Source: Streptomyces sp. Root1304 (GTDB lineage: Bacteria > Actinomycetota > Actinomycetes > Streptomycetales > Streptomycetaceae). Taken from it: 64,000 nt of DNA. The stretch lies in assembly GCF_001426405.1 (NCBI RefSeq), contig NZ_LMEP01000022.1, forward strand, positions 520,066-584,065. The letters run 5' to 3'. The notes beneath the pieces were generated by a model that was not told the DNA's origin, searched no databases, and saw only the letters and a program-made list of their open reading frames with translations. The translations under genes and the position numbers were made by a program. Below, piece by piece: positions 14,149 through 22,224 of the stretch (positions within the stretch are counted from its first letter, which is position 1; the number at the start of each line of letters is the position of its first letter).

Positions 14149-15963
14149 TCACCGCACCTTCCCCCGCACCAGCGGAAGTTCCAGCGTCCCCGTGTCCTCG
14201 GGAGCGCTGACGACCGTGACCGGCTTGATGCCGCGGTTGCCCGCGTATGCCGTGTCGCTTGCCGCCATCACCAGTTCCAGGCGGTGGCCGGTCTCGTAGC
14301 GGTGGACGACGGCGGGAAGTTCGACCGTGAAGGGGCGTGTCACGTCCGGTACCCGGACCGGTGCGACCAGGCGGTTGACGAGGGTCTTCGTGCCGTCGGG
14401 GGCGACGTCGTAGAGCTTGGCGAAGAGGACCAGTTTGTCGGCGGCGTCCCCGGAGCCCTGGACCCGCTCGGTCGCCGGTGACACGACCTTCAGGGTGGCC
14501 TTCGGGGCGCCGACCAGGTCGACGGGCCCGGTGAGCGGGGCGCTGCTCCAGCCGAGGTAGGTCCCGGGAGTGTCGTACGGCCGCGGGTCGGGCAGTCCGA
14601 TCATGCCGGCGAGCGAGGACTCCGAATGGCTCGTCGGGATCAGCCAGTTGCCGTACGAGCGGGAGCCGCGTGCCACCTTCGTACGGTTGTCGACGAGCTT
14701 GCCGTCGCCGGAGAGGTACAGCCGCTGGCTCAGCGCCGGGACACCGGACGCCGTTCCGTAGCCGCTCTCCCAGTCGCGGTACCAGGCGAACGCCGGCCCC
14801 GTGTCCGCCGTCGGGTTCTTCCGCAGGTACCGGTCGAACCAGGCGAGCACCCGCTGCCCGACGTAACTGGTCTCCAGATTCCCCTGCCCCAGGTCGAGTT
14901 CACCCGGCTTCTGGCCACCGCTGTGTCCCCATGACTGCCAGATCATCCGGGTGTCGACGCCGCGCTCCCGCAGCCGGTCGTAGGTGGCCCGTGCCTCGTT
15001 GAGGTTGAAGAGGCTGTCGGACTGGCCCTGGACGACGAGCGTGGGGGCGGTGATCCGGTCCAGGTACGAGACCGGGGAGACGCTGCGGGCGTACGTCAGC
15101 ATCCGCTCGGTCTCCGCCGCCGGATAGCGCCCGGAGTTGAGGAGGCGCACGGTGTCGCAGGCGTCGGTGACGAAGTGCAGACAGCCGAGCGAGTTGATTC
15201 GGCTCGGGTCGAGGGACGGGACGAGCAGCGGCTGCCCCTCCCCCATCAGATAGAAGCCGTTGGCCCACTGCCATTTGAAGACGCCCGGGGTGGCGCGGTC
15301 GGCGGCGTTGGGGGCGAGGGAGTAGGCGAGGTCGTTCCAGGTGATGAGGGGGACGAGGGCGTCGACGCGGTCGTCGACGGAGGCGGCGGCGAGCTGCACG
15401 GCGCCGCCGTAGGAGCCGCCGATCATGCCGACGCGCGGGTCGCCGGGTCCGGCGCCGTCGCGGGTGACGAAGTCGACGCGGGTGCCGTCGTCGGCGGCTC
15501 CCGTCCCGCCGAGGAAGTCGACGAGCCTCGCGGCGGCCCGGCCGTCGATCTCCGGGTCGTCGAGGGAGATCAGACAGCCGGTCCTCCCGAAGCCGAGCCC
15601 CGAGTAGACGAGGCCAACGTAGCCGCGTTCGGCGAAGGCCCTGCCGATGGCGTCGGTGGAACCGTCGCTCTTGCTGCCGCCGAAGCCGTTGGTCGCGAGG
15701 ACGGCGGGCGCGGGGTGGGCGGCGTCCACCCCCGCCGGACGGTAGAGGTCGGCGTCGATCGCGCAACTCCGGCCGCCCGCCTCGACGGTGAAGCGGAGCG
15801 GGGTCACGGTGTACGCGCCCGGGGCGCTCTCGGCACCGCTCGCGGGCGCCGCGAGGGCGACGGGCGCGGCGAGCGCGGCCGCTCCGGCCGCCAGCGCGAG
15901 GGCCCGGCGGGTTCGGGGCACGGCACGGGAGGCCTTGCGGGACCGGGGCAGGGCACGGGACAC
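14149..15963 (-). CDS. Secreted S15/CocE-type peptidase or acyl hydrolase
   Basis: The protein has about 604 residues, starting at the GTG that follows GGAGG by 5 nt; another GTG four codons upstream lies within that ribosome-binding site. A signal peptide (PRTRRALALAAGAAALAAPVAL) is followed by an alpha/beta-hydrolase domain. GGSYGG carries the nucleophile serine, a QGQSDSLF loop the acid, and WGHSGG the histidine. The C-terminal 200 residues form the jelly-roll typical of X-Pro dipeptidyl-peptidase (S15) and CocE/NonD esterases. It probably cleaves X-Pro dipeptides or esters outside the cell. Confidence 0.85.
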   Translation of the reverse strand: MSRALPRSRKASRAVPRTRRALALAAGAAALAAPVALAAPASGAESAPGAYTVTPLRFTVEAGGRSCAIDADLYRPAGVDAAHPAPAVLATNGFGGSKSDGSTDAIGRAFAERGYVGLVYSGLGFGRTGCLISLDDPEIDGRAAARLVDFLGGTGAADDGTRVDFVTRDGAGPGDPRVGMIGGSYGGAVQLAAASVDDRVDALVPLITWNDLAYSLAPNAADRATPGVFKWQWANGFYLMGEGQPLLVPSLDPSRINSLGCLHFVTDACDTVRLLNSGRYPAAETERMLTYARSVSPVSYLDRITAPTLVVQGQSDSLFNLNEARATYDRLRERGVDTRMIWQSWGHSGGQKPGELDLGQGNLETSYVGQRVLAWFDRYLRKNPTADTGPAFAWYRDWESGYGTASGVPALSQRLYLSGDGKLVDNRTKVARGSRSYGNWLIPTSHSESSLAGMIGLPDPRPYDTPGTYLGWSSAPLTGPVDLVGAPKATLKVVSPATERVQGSGDAADKLVLFAKLYDVAPDGTKTLVNRLVAPVRVPDVTRPFTVELPAVVHRYETGHRLELVMAASDTAYAGNRGIKPVTVVSAPEDTGTLELPLVRGKVR

Positions 15964-16043
15964 AGAGACCTCCACGCTGAGGACGACACCGAGGGACCCA
16001 CCGGCCTACCGACTGGTAGGTACCCGGGGCAGCGCCCATGCTG

Positions 16044-16055
16044 TGACACGTGTCA
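16044..16055. promoter_or_regulatory. 12-bp perfect palindrome between divergent genes
   Basis: TGACACGTGTCA lies 80 bp upstream of the S15 peptidase start and 226 bp upstream of the divergent GntR gene. It could be an operator for that regulator, but no second copy was found nearby. The rest of this 317-bp gap holds a TTGTTGAC box near 16081 and the degenerate repeats listed next. Confidence 0.4.
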
Positions 16056-16140
16056 GACCTCGTCAACGCATCCGACCAAGGTTGTTGACGGAGATTCAGT
16101 GAAGGCGCGCGCACCGGAGCGGGCAGCGCACCGTGCTCCG

Positions 16141-16245
16141 GTGCCACGGAACCGGCGTACCCCGGTGCCACGGAACCCGCACGGCCGGGTCTCGCGGAAC
16201 CCGCACGGCCAGGCACCGCGGAACCTCCACGGCCGGGTCCCGTGG
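16141..16245. repeat. About four degenerate 24-bp tandem repeats upstream of a GntR gene
   Basis: Copies beginning near 16141, 16165, 16189 and 16212 share the core CGGAACC(C/T)(G/C)CACGGCC. They fill the space just upstream of the FCD-GntR gene. Every frame through them gives low-complexity text, so they are considered non-coding. Confidence 0.7.
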
Positions 16246-16280
16246 ATCACCACCCCTCCCCCCGATGGGAGAATGGCGGC

Positions 16281-16934
16281 ATGACAGGCGCTGAGGAATT
16301 CACACCCGAATCGGAGCGGGTCACGCGCGCCCTGCGCGATCAGATCATCGACGGGACCCGGGCTCCGGGCAGCAGGCTCGTGGAGCGCGAGATCGCGGCG
16401 GAGCTGGACGTGAGCCGGCTGCCCGTCCGCGACGCCCTGCGGGACCTGGTCGCGGAGGGCCTCGTGACGCCGCGCCCGCGTACCTGGGCGGTGGTCCGCG
16501 AGTTCACCGCGTCCGACATCTCGGACCTCGGCGAGGTCAGGTCCGCCCTGGAGATCCTCGGCTTCCGGCTGGCCGCGCAGCGCCGCACCCGGGCGGGGCT
16601 CGCCAAGCTCCGCGCCGACCTCGACGCCGAACTGGCCGCCGCGGCCAAGGGCGACGGCCAGGCCGCCCGCCGGGCGGCCGCCGACTTCCACGAGACCGTC
16701 ACGGAGCTGGCCGACAACGCCCTCCTCAGCGAGCTGAACGAGACCCTGCGCAGCCGGATGCGCTGGATGCTCGGCCAGCACGACGACTTCACCGTCGTCG
16801 CCGAGGAGCACGCGGAGCTGTACCGGGGGATCGAGGCGCGGGACGTGGAGCGCGTCGAGAAGCTGGCCCTGCGCCATCTGGAGACGAGCCGCGACGAGGC
16901 CGCCGCCCATCAGCGCGGGACGGCGCCCGAGTAG
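16281..16934 (+). CDS. GntR-family regulator, FadR/FCD subfamily
   Basis: The 217-residue protein has an N-terminal GntR winged helix (VTRALRDQIIDGTRAPGSRL, then LDVSRLPVRDALRDLVAEGLV) followed by an all-helical FCD ligand domain. The FCD histidines and acidic residues that bind metal or a carboxylate are suggested by DLGEVRSALE, FHETVTELADN and the final LALRHLETS. The ATG at 16281 follows GGGAG. Its divergent neighbour is the secreted S15 peptidase, and the downstream convergent genes are peptidases too. Control of peptide or amino-acid use is plausible but unproven. Confidence 0.85.
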   Translation: MTGAEEFTPESERVTRALRDQIIDGTRAPGSRLVEREIAAELDVSRLPVRDALRDLVAEGLVTPRPRTWAVVREFTASDISDLGEVRSALEILGFRLAAQRRTRAGLAKLRADLDAELAAAAKGDGQAARRAAADFHETVTELADNALLSELNETLRSRMRWMLGQHDDFTVVAEEHAELYRGIEARDVERVEKLALRHLETSRDEAAAHQRGTAPE

Positions 16935-16991
16935 GAACCACGATCGCCTTCAGCCGAAGAACGACCCTCACGCGTCGGCGTCGTACGGGGC

Positions 16992-17945
16992 TCAGAGCAG
17001 GGCGGGTACGTCCAGGGTGAGCGTGCCCGTGTCCGCGTCGAGTACGGCGGGCACACCGAGGGGCAGGGTCAGCGCCGTCCCGCTGTGCCCGAAGCCCATC
17101 TCCTCCAGGACCGGCACCCCGAGCCCGCCGAGCCGGTCGGCCAGCACCGCCCGCACCTCCTCGTACGGACCGCACTCCACCCAGGAGCCGAGGCCGACGC
17201 CCGCCACCCCGTCCAGCCATCCGGAGCGCAGCAGCTGGGTGAGGATGCGGTCGAGCCGGTACGGTTCCTCGCCCACGTCCTCCAGGAGCAGCAGCCCGCC
17301 GCGCGCCGAGGGACGCCCGTGCGGGGTGCCGAGGTCGGCGGCGAGAAGACTGACGCAGCCGCCGAGCGTGACGCCCCGGGCCCGGCCCGGCACCAGGGGC
17401 CGCGCCGTGTCCAGGCCGAGCGTCCGCACCGATTCGGGCTCGAACAGCGTGGCCCGCAGCGACTCCTGGGTGCGCGGGTCCGCCAGGAAGGTGCCGGCGG
17501 CGACCATCGGGCCGTGCAGGGTGGCGTATCCGGCGCGGGTCGCGAAGGCCTCGTGCAGGGCGGTGACGTCGCTGTAGCCGACGAACGCCTTGGGCCCGGC
17601 CGCCCGGACCGCCGTCCAGTCCACCAGGTCCACCATGCGCTGGGCCCCGAACCCGCCCCGGGCGCAGATCACCGCGTCGACCGAGGGATCGCACCAGGCC
17701 TCGGTCAGATCGCGGGCCCGGTCCCGGTCGGCGCCCGCGAGGTACCCGAGGGCGGGATGGGCCTCCAGGACGTGCGGGGCGACCACCGGGTCCAGGTCCC
17801 AGCCGCGCAGGACAGCCAGGCCCGCCCGCAGCCGCTCCTCGGGGACGGGTCCGCTGGGGGCGACGACCGCGACCTTCGACCCGGGCCGCAGCCGCCGGGC
17901 CCTGGCCAGGGGGTCGACGGCGGCGGGCGGGGCTTCGGCGGTCAC
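16992..17945 (-). CDS. LD-carboxypeptidase (S66/MccF family)
   Basis: The 317-residue protein matches peptidase family S66. It has a nucleophile-elbow serine in VGYSDVTAL after the conserved ICARGGFGAQRM, a Glu in GLLLLEDVGEEPYRLDR, and a His in GFGHSG. These enzymes remove the terminal D-residue from tetrapeptide stems in murein recycling, or cleave related amide bonds (as in microcin C immunity). No signal peptide is present, so it is cytoplasmic. The GTG start overlaps the stop of the S9 peptidase gene (GTGA), coupling the two. Confidence 0.88.
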   Translation of the reverse strand: MTAEAPPAAVDPLARARRLRPGSKVAVVAPSGPVPEERLRAGLAVLRGWDLDPVVAPHVLEAHPALGYLAGADRDRARDLTEAWCDPSVDAVICARGGFGAQRMVDLVDWTAVRAAGPKAFVGYSDVTALHEAFATRAGYATLHGPMVAAGTFLADPRTQESLRATLFEPESVRTLGLDTARPLVPGRARGVTLGGCVSLLAADLGTPHGRPSARGGLLLLEDVGEEPYRLDRILTQLLRSGWLDGVAGVGLGSWVECGPYEEVRAVLADRLGGLGVPVLEEMGFGHSGTALTLPLGVPAVLDADTGTLTLDVPALL

Positions 17946-19945
17946 GTCCGGTACTCCAGCTCGGGCACGTCCGACCGACTGATGCCGAAGGCCCGTACGT
18001 ACAGGGACAGTTCTGCCTCCAGGGCGCGCACCATCGTGTCCGCCCTGCGGAAGCCGTGCCCCTCGCCCTCGAAGGACAGGTAGGCGTGCGGGACGCCCCG
18101 GCCGGCCATCCGGTCGAGGAGCCGCTCCGCCTGCGCGGGCGGACAGATGGGGTCGTCGAGGCCCTGGAGCAGCAGGAAGGGGGCCGTGATGCGGTCGACG
18201 TGCTCGATCGGTGAGCGTTCCTTGTAGCGGGCGGGCACCTCGTCGAGCGGGCCGATCAGTCCGTGGAGGTACTGGGACTCGAAGTCGTGGGTCTCGTCGG
18301 TGGCCCAGTTCCGCAGGTCCAGGACGGGGTAGATGATGGTGCCGCAGGCGTACACGTCGGTGGCGACGAGGGACGCGGCGGTCGTCCAGCCGCCCGCGCT
18401 GCCGCCGCGCACGGCGAGCCGGGCCGGGTCGGCGGTGCCCTCGGCGGCGAGGGCCGCCGCGACGGCCGCGCAGTCCTCGACGTCGACGACGCCCCACTGT
18501 TCGCGCAGCCGCTCCCGGTACTCCCGGCCGTAGCCGGTCGAGCCGCCGTAGTTCACCTCGGCGACGCCGATGCCCCGCGAGGTGAAGTAGGCGATCTCCA
18601 GGTCGAGGACGAGCGGCGCCCGCCCGGTGGGGCCGCCGTGCGCCCAGATCACATAGGGCGGCAGCTCCCCCTCGGGCCCGGTGAAGCCGGGGTGGTGCGG
18701 CGGGTACACCTGGGCGTGGATCTCCCTTCCGCCGGGTCCGGTGAAGGTCCGGACGCGGGGCTCGGGGAGGAGGGCGGGGTCGACGGCGTCGGTGTGCGCG
18801 GCGCCGACCACACGGCTGCGGCCGGTGCGGGTGTCGAGTTCGACGAGTTCGGCGGAGCGGTGCGGGCCGGCGGCGACGCCGACCACCCGGGTGCCGTGGG
18901 CGGCGAGGGTCGCGGCCCACTCGGTGCGGGATCCGCCGGCGTCGACGAGGGCGCGGCGCTCGGGGTCGAGGATCCCGAGGGTGGTGGTCCCCCTGCCGTG
19001 GACGACGGCGATCAGCCCGTTCTCCAGGGGGGCGAACCAGCGGAGGCCGATCTGCCAGAGCGGTCCGCCGAACTCCTCGGCGCGGGGGCAGAGCGCGACC
19101 GGTTCGGTGAGTCCGCCGTCGGCGTCGACCTCGGCGCGGTAGAGGTTCCACCAACCGGTGCGGTCGCTGACGAGGAGGAGCCGTCCGGCCGCGTCCCAGT
19201 CGACCTGGGGGATCGACTCGGCGGTCCCGCCCGCGACGGTCCCCGCGTCCAGGAAGGTGCCGTCGGGGCCGATCTCGGCGAGCTGGACCTCGGTGCCGTC
19301 CCAGGGCATCCGGGGGTGGTCCCAGGCGATCCACGCCGCCCGCCGCCCGTCCGGGGAGACCCGGGGCCCGGTGACGAACCGGTGGCGCCCGTCGGAGAGT
19401 TCCCGTACGGCGGTGCGGTCCTCGGCAGCCGATCCGTCGAGCGGCACGGCGGCGAGGACGCGCCGCACGTCGGTGGGTGCGGGTCCGGTGAACTCCTCCA
19501 GGACGCACCACACCTCGCCCCGGTCCGGGTGGATCACCGGGTCCACCCAGCGCAGCCCGCCGCCGGCCCCGGAGACGGGGGTGAGGGGGCGCGGCTCGGC
19601 GCCGGGGGCGGCGTCGGGTTCGTACGCGTAGAGCCGCTGGTCGGCGAAGTGGCAGAGGACGGCGAGGGGTCCGCCCGCCGGGCGCTCGACCGCCGCCCAG
19701 GGCCGGCCGCCGTACTCGACGACCCGGCTGCGCACGTTCCACGGCGCGGGCAGCAGGCTCTCCTCGGTGCCGTCGGCGCGCCGTCGGACGAGGGCCCGCC
19801 GGCCGCCCTCGGCCGGGCGGGGCGCGGTCCACCACAGTTCGTCGCCGACGGCGCCGAGGTACTCGGGCCGCCCGTCGTGCGCGGCGGCGAGCGCGGCGCC
19901 GACGGGTGACGGCCAGCTGCCGTATCCGGCCGTGGTCGTGGCCAT
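17942..19945 (-). CDS. Prolyl oligopeptidase family (S9) peptidase
   Basis: The 666-residue protein has an N-terminal beta-propeller (about residues 1-390) and a C-terminal alpha/beta-hydrolase domain. GGSAGGWTTA contains the nucleophile serine, LLQGLDDPICPP the aspartate and FEGEGHGFR the histidine. This is the layout of acylaminoacyl peptidase/dipeptidyl peptidase relatives, which trim short peptides in the cytoplasm. The ATG at 19945 is chosen over two upstream ATGs because GGGGGAG precedes it at ideal distance. It is followed in the operon by the LD-carboxypeptidase gene. Confidence 0.9.
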   Translation of the reverse strand: MATTTAGYGSWPSPVGAALAAAHDGRPEYLGAVGDELWWTAPRPAEGGRRALVRRRADGTEESLLPAPWNVRSRVVEYGGRPWAAVERPAGGPLAVLCHFADQRLYAYEPDAAPGAEPRPLTPVSGAGGGLRWVDPVIHPDRGEVWCVLEEFTGPAPTDVRRVLAAVPLDGSAAEDRTAVRELSDGRHRFVTGPRVSPDGRRAAWIAWDHPRMPWDGTEVQLAEIGPDGTFLDAGTVAGGTAESIPQVDWDAAGRLLLVSDRTGWWNLYRAEVDADGGLTEPVALCPRAEEFGGPLWQIGLRWFAPLENGLIAVVHGRGTTTLGILDPERRALVDAGGSRTEWAATLAAHGTRVVGVAAGPHRSAELVELDTRTGRSRVVGAAHTDAVDPALLPEPRVRTFTGPGGREIHAQVYPPHHPGFTGPEGELPPYVIWAHGGPTGRAPLVLDLEIAYFTSRGIGVAEVNYGGSTGYGREYRERLREQWGVVDVEDCAAVAAALAAEGTADPARLAVRGGSAGGWTTAASLVATDVYACGTIIYPVLDLRNWATDETHDFESQYLHGLIGPLDEVPARYKERSPIEHVDRITAPFLLLQGLDDPICPPAQAERLLDRMAGRGVPHAYLSFEGEGHGFRRADTMVRALEAELSLYVRAFGISRSDVPELEYRT

Positions 19946-19967
19946 CCCATCTCCCCCTGTCATGGTT

Positions 19968-21302
19968 CTACGCGGTCTTCAGATAGTGGTCGAGCACCCG
20001 GACGCCGAAGTGCAGGGCGTCCACCGGGACCCGTTCGTCGACGCCGTGGAAGAGCGCCGCGTAGTCGAGGCCCGGGGGCAGCCGGAGCGGCGAGAAGCCG
20101 TAGCCGGTGATGCCGAGGCGGGAGAACTGCTTGGCGTCGGTGCCGCCGGACATGGTGAACGGCACGACGTGCCCGGCCGGGTCGAAGCGTTCGACGGCGG
20201 CCCGCAGCTTCGCGAAGGTGGGCGAGTCGACGGGTGCTTCGAGGGCCACCTCGCGGTGGTGGAACTCCCAGCGCACGTCCGGTCCGGTGAGCCGGTCCAT
20301 GGTCGCGGCGAACTCGTCCTCGGTGCCCGGCAGGGTCCGTCCGTCGATGTAGGCGACGGCCTGGCCGGGGATGACGTTGACCTTGTATCCGGCATCCAGC
20401 ATCGTCGGGTTGGTGCTGTTGCGGACGGTCGGCTCGACGAGCGCGGCGGCGGGTCCGAGCTTGTCGAGGAGGAGGTCGACGTCGAGGTCGGGGGCCCCGG
20501 TGTCGATGTCGATGCCGTACAGCGCGGCGAGTTCGGTGAGGGCCGCGCGGACGGTGGTGGTGAGCCGGACCGGCCAGGTGTGCGCGCCGATCCGGGCGAC
20601 GGCCTCGGCGAGGCGGGTCACGGCGTTGGCCGTGTTCACCTTCGAGCCGTGTCCGGCCCGGCCGTGGGCGGTCAGCTTGAGCCAGGCGGTGCCCCGCTCC
20701 CCGGCCGCGATCGGATAGAGGGCGGTGCCGGGCTGCGGGTGGAAGCTGAACGCCCCGGACTCGCTGATGCCCTCGGTGCAGCCCTCGAAGAGCGCGGCGT
20801 GCCGGTCGGCGAGGAAGCCGGAGCCGTCCTCGGCGCTGGCCTCCTCGTCGGCGGTGTAGGCGAGGACGATGTCGCGGCGCGGCCGGACGCCCTTCCGGGC
20901 CCAGTCGCGGGCGACGGCCAGGACCATCGCGTCCATGTTCTTCATGTCGACGGCCCCGCGCCCCCAGACGAGCCCGTCGCGGACCTCCCCGGAGAAGGGG
21001 TGGACGGTCCACTCGGCGGGGTCGGCGGGCACCACGTCGAGGTGCCCGTGGACGAGGAGGGCGTCGGCCGTGGGGTCGGTGCCGGGGATGCGCGCCACCA
21101 CGTTGGTGCGGCCGGGGGTCCGCTCCAGCAGGGTGGGTTCGATGCCGGCGGCGGCCAGTCGCTCGGCGACGTACTCGGCGGCCGGCCTCTCGCGGCAGTC
21201 GCCGCCGCCCCGGTTGGTGGTGTCGATGCGGATCAGCTCGGAGGTGAAGGTGACCACCTCGTCGAGCGCTGTCGTGTCCGGTACCCGGACCTCCTCAGCC
21301 AT
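19968..21302 (-). CDS. M20-family metallopeptidase
   Basis: The 444-residue protein has all the metal-site motifs of M20 exopeptidases: VHGHLDVVP (His, Asp), GRGAVDMKNMDAM (bridging Asp), YTADEEAS (catalytic and metal Glu) and a late GGTDAKQFS. A dimerisation lid lies between about residues 190 and 310. Members hydrolyse dipeptides or N-acyl amino acids. The ATG lies inside the last codons of the dppA-like gene (8-nt overlap), so the two are co-translated. The pair suggests joint processing of D-amino-acid peptides and their products. Confidence 0.9.
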   Translation of the reverse strand: MAEEVRVPDTTALDEVVTFTSELIRIDTTNRGGGDCRERPAAEYVAERLAAAGIEPTLLERTPGRTNVVARIPGTDPTADALLVHGHLDVVPADPAEWTVHPFSGEVRDGLVWGRGAVDMKNMDAMVLAVARDWARKGVRPRRDIVLAYTADEEASAEDGSGFLADRHAALFEGCTEGISESGAFSFHPQPGTALYPIAAGERGTAWLKLTAHGRAGHGSKVNTANAVTRLAEAVARIGAHTWPVRLTTTVRAALTELAALYGIDIDTGAPDLDVDLLLDKLGPAAALVEPTVRNSTNPTMLDAGYKVNVIPGQAVAYIDGRTLPGTEDEFAATMDRLTGPDVRWEFHHREVALEAPVDSPTFAKLRAAVERFDPAGHVVPFTMSGGTDAKQFSRLGITGYGFSPLRLPPGLDYAALFHGVDERVPVDALHFGVRVLDHYLKTA

Positions 21303-22128
21303 ACTGTTCCTCCACCGCGGCCGAGACGATGGTCGTGACCGCCTTGAACGTACGAATTGCCTCGTACATCGTCCCGCTCGTGTACGAGACGCGACGCTCG
21401 CCGCTCCGTGCCACGCCGGGAACCACCGTGGCGGCGGCGCCCAGGTGCTCGGCGTCGAACTCCAGCTCCACGGTGAAGGGCCCGCCCCGGACCGGTTCGT
21501 GGCGCACGGCGAGCGCGGCGCCGGCCTTGGCGGCCTCGCGGATGTCGGCGGCGGTTCTGGCCGGGGTGCGGCAGACCGCCGCGTACCGCGAGATGTGGTC
21601 CTTGACGGCGACCTTGGGTGCCTCGGGGGCGTAGCCGAGGGCGTCCTCGCAGGTGAGGTCGTCCCCGGTGACGAGGACGACGGGGACGCCGTACTCCGCG
21701 ACCACGTGTGCGTTGAGCACCCCCTCGCTCGCGCGCTCGCCGTCGAGCCAGACACCGGTGATGGAGTTGGCGAGATAGGTGTGCGCGAGGACGCCCTCGG
21801 CTCCGGCGCCGGTGTGGTAGCCGACGAACGCGATGCCGTCGACGTCCCCGTGCTGGACGCCCTCGACCATGGAAAGGGACTTGTGCCGTCCGGTGAGCAT
21901 CTCGGCCCGTTCGTCGAGCCGTTCCAGGAGCAGGTTCCGCATGGACGAGTGCGCTTCGTTGATGAGGACCTCGTCGGCGCCGCCGTCGAAGAAGCCGAGC
22001 ACGGCGGCGTTCACGTCGGAGGTGAACATCGCACGGCACCGCTCCCACTCGGGGGTGCCGGGCATTACGTCGGCGGGCCAGGTCACACCGGTCGCGCCCT
22101 CCATGTCGGCGCTGATGAGGATCTTCAT
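21295..22128 (-). CDS. dppA: M55-family D-aminopeptidase (DppA)
   Basis: The 277-residue protein starts MKILISADMEGATGV, the hallmark of family M55, where the Asp and Glu bind zinc. VLINEAHSSMRNLL, VGYHTGAGAEGVLAHTY and the VLVTGDDLTCEDA segment supply further ligands. M55 enzymes form decameric rings and release N-terminal D-alanine or glycine. In Bacillus DppA is linked to use of D-Ala peptides from peptidoglycan. The assigned ATG matches family starts although its ribosome-binding site is weak. The gene leads an operon with an M20 peptidase. Confidence 0.9.
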   Translation of the reverse strand: MKILISADMEGATGVTWPADVMPGTPEWERCRAMFTSDVNAAVLGFFDGGADEVLINEAHSSMRNLLLERLDERAEMLTGRHKSLSMVEGVQHGDVDGIAFVGYHTGAGAEGVLAHTYLANSITGVWLDGERASEGVLNAHVVAEYGVPVVLVTGDDLTCEDALGYAPEAPKVAVKDHISRYAAVCRTPARTAADIREAAKAGAALAVRHEPVRGGPFTVELEFDAEHLGAAATVVPGVARSGERRVSYTSGTMYEAIRTFKAVTTIVSAAVEEQYG

Positions 22129-22224
22129 GTCTGGCACCGTACGCGCCGCCCGGCGACCCCACCACCCCTGTGGATAACCACCGTTGGAGTGGACCACTGG
22201 CGGTCACCGGGTCGGCGGTACGGG

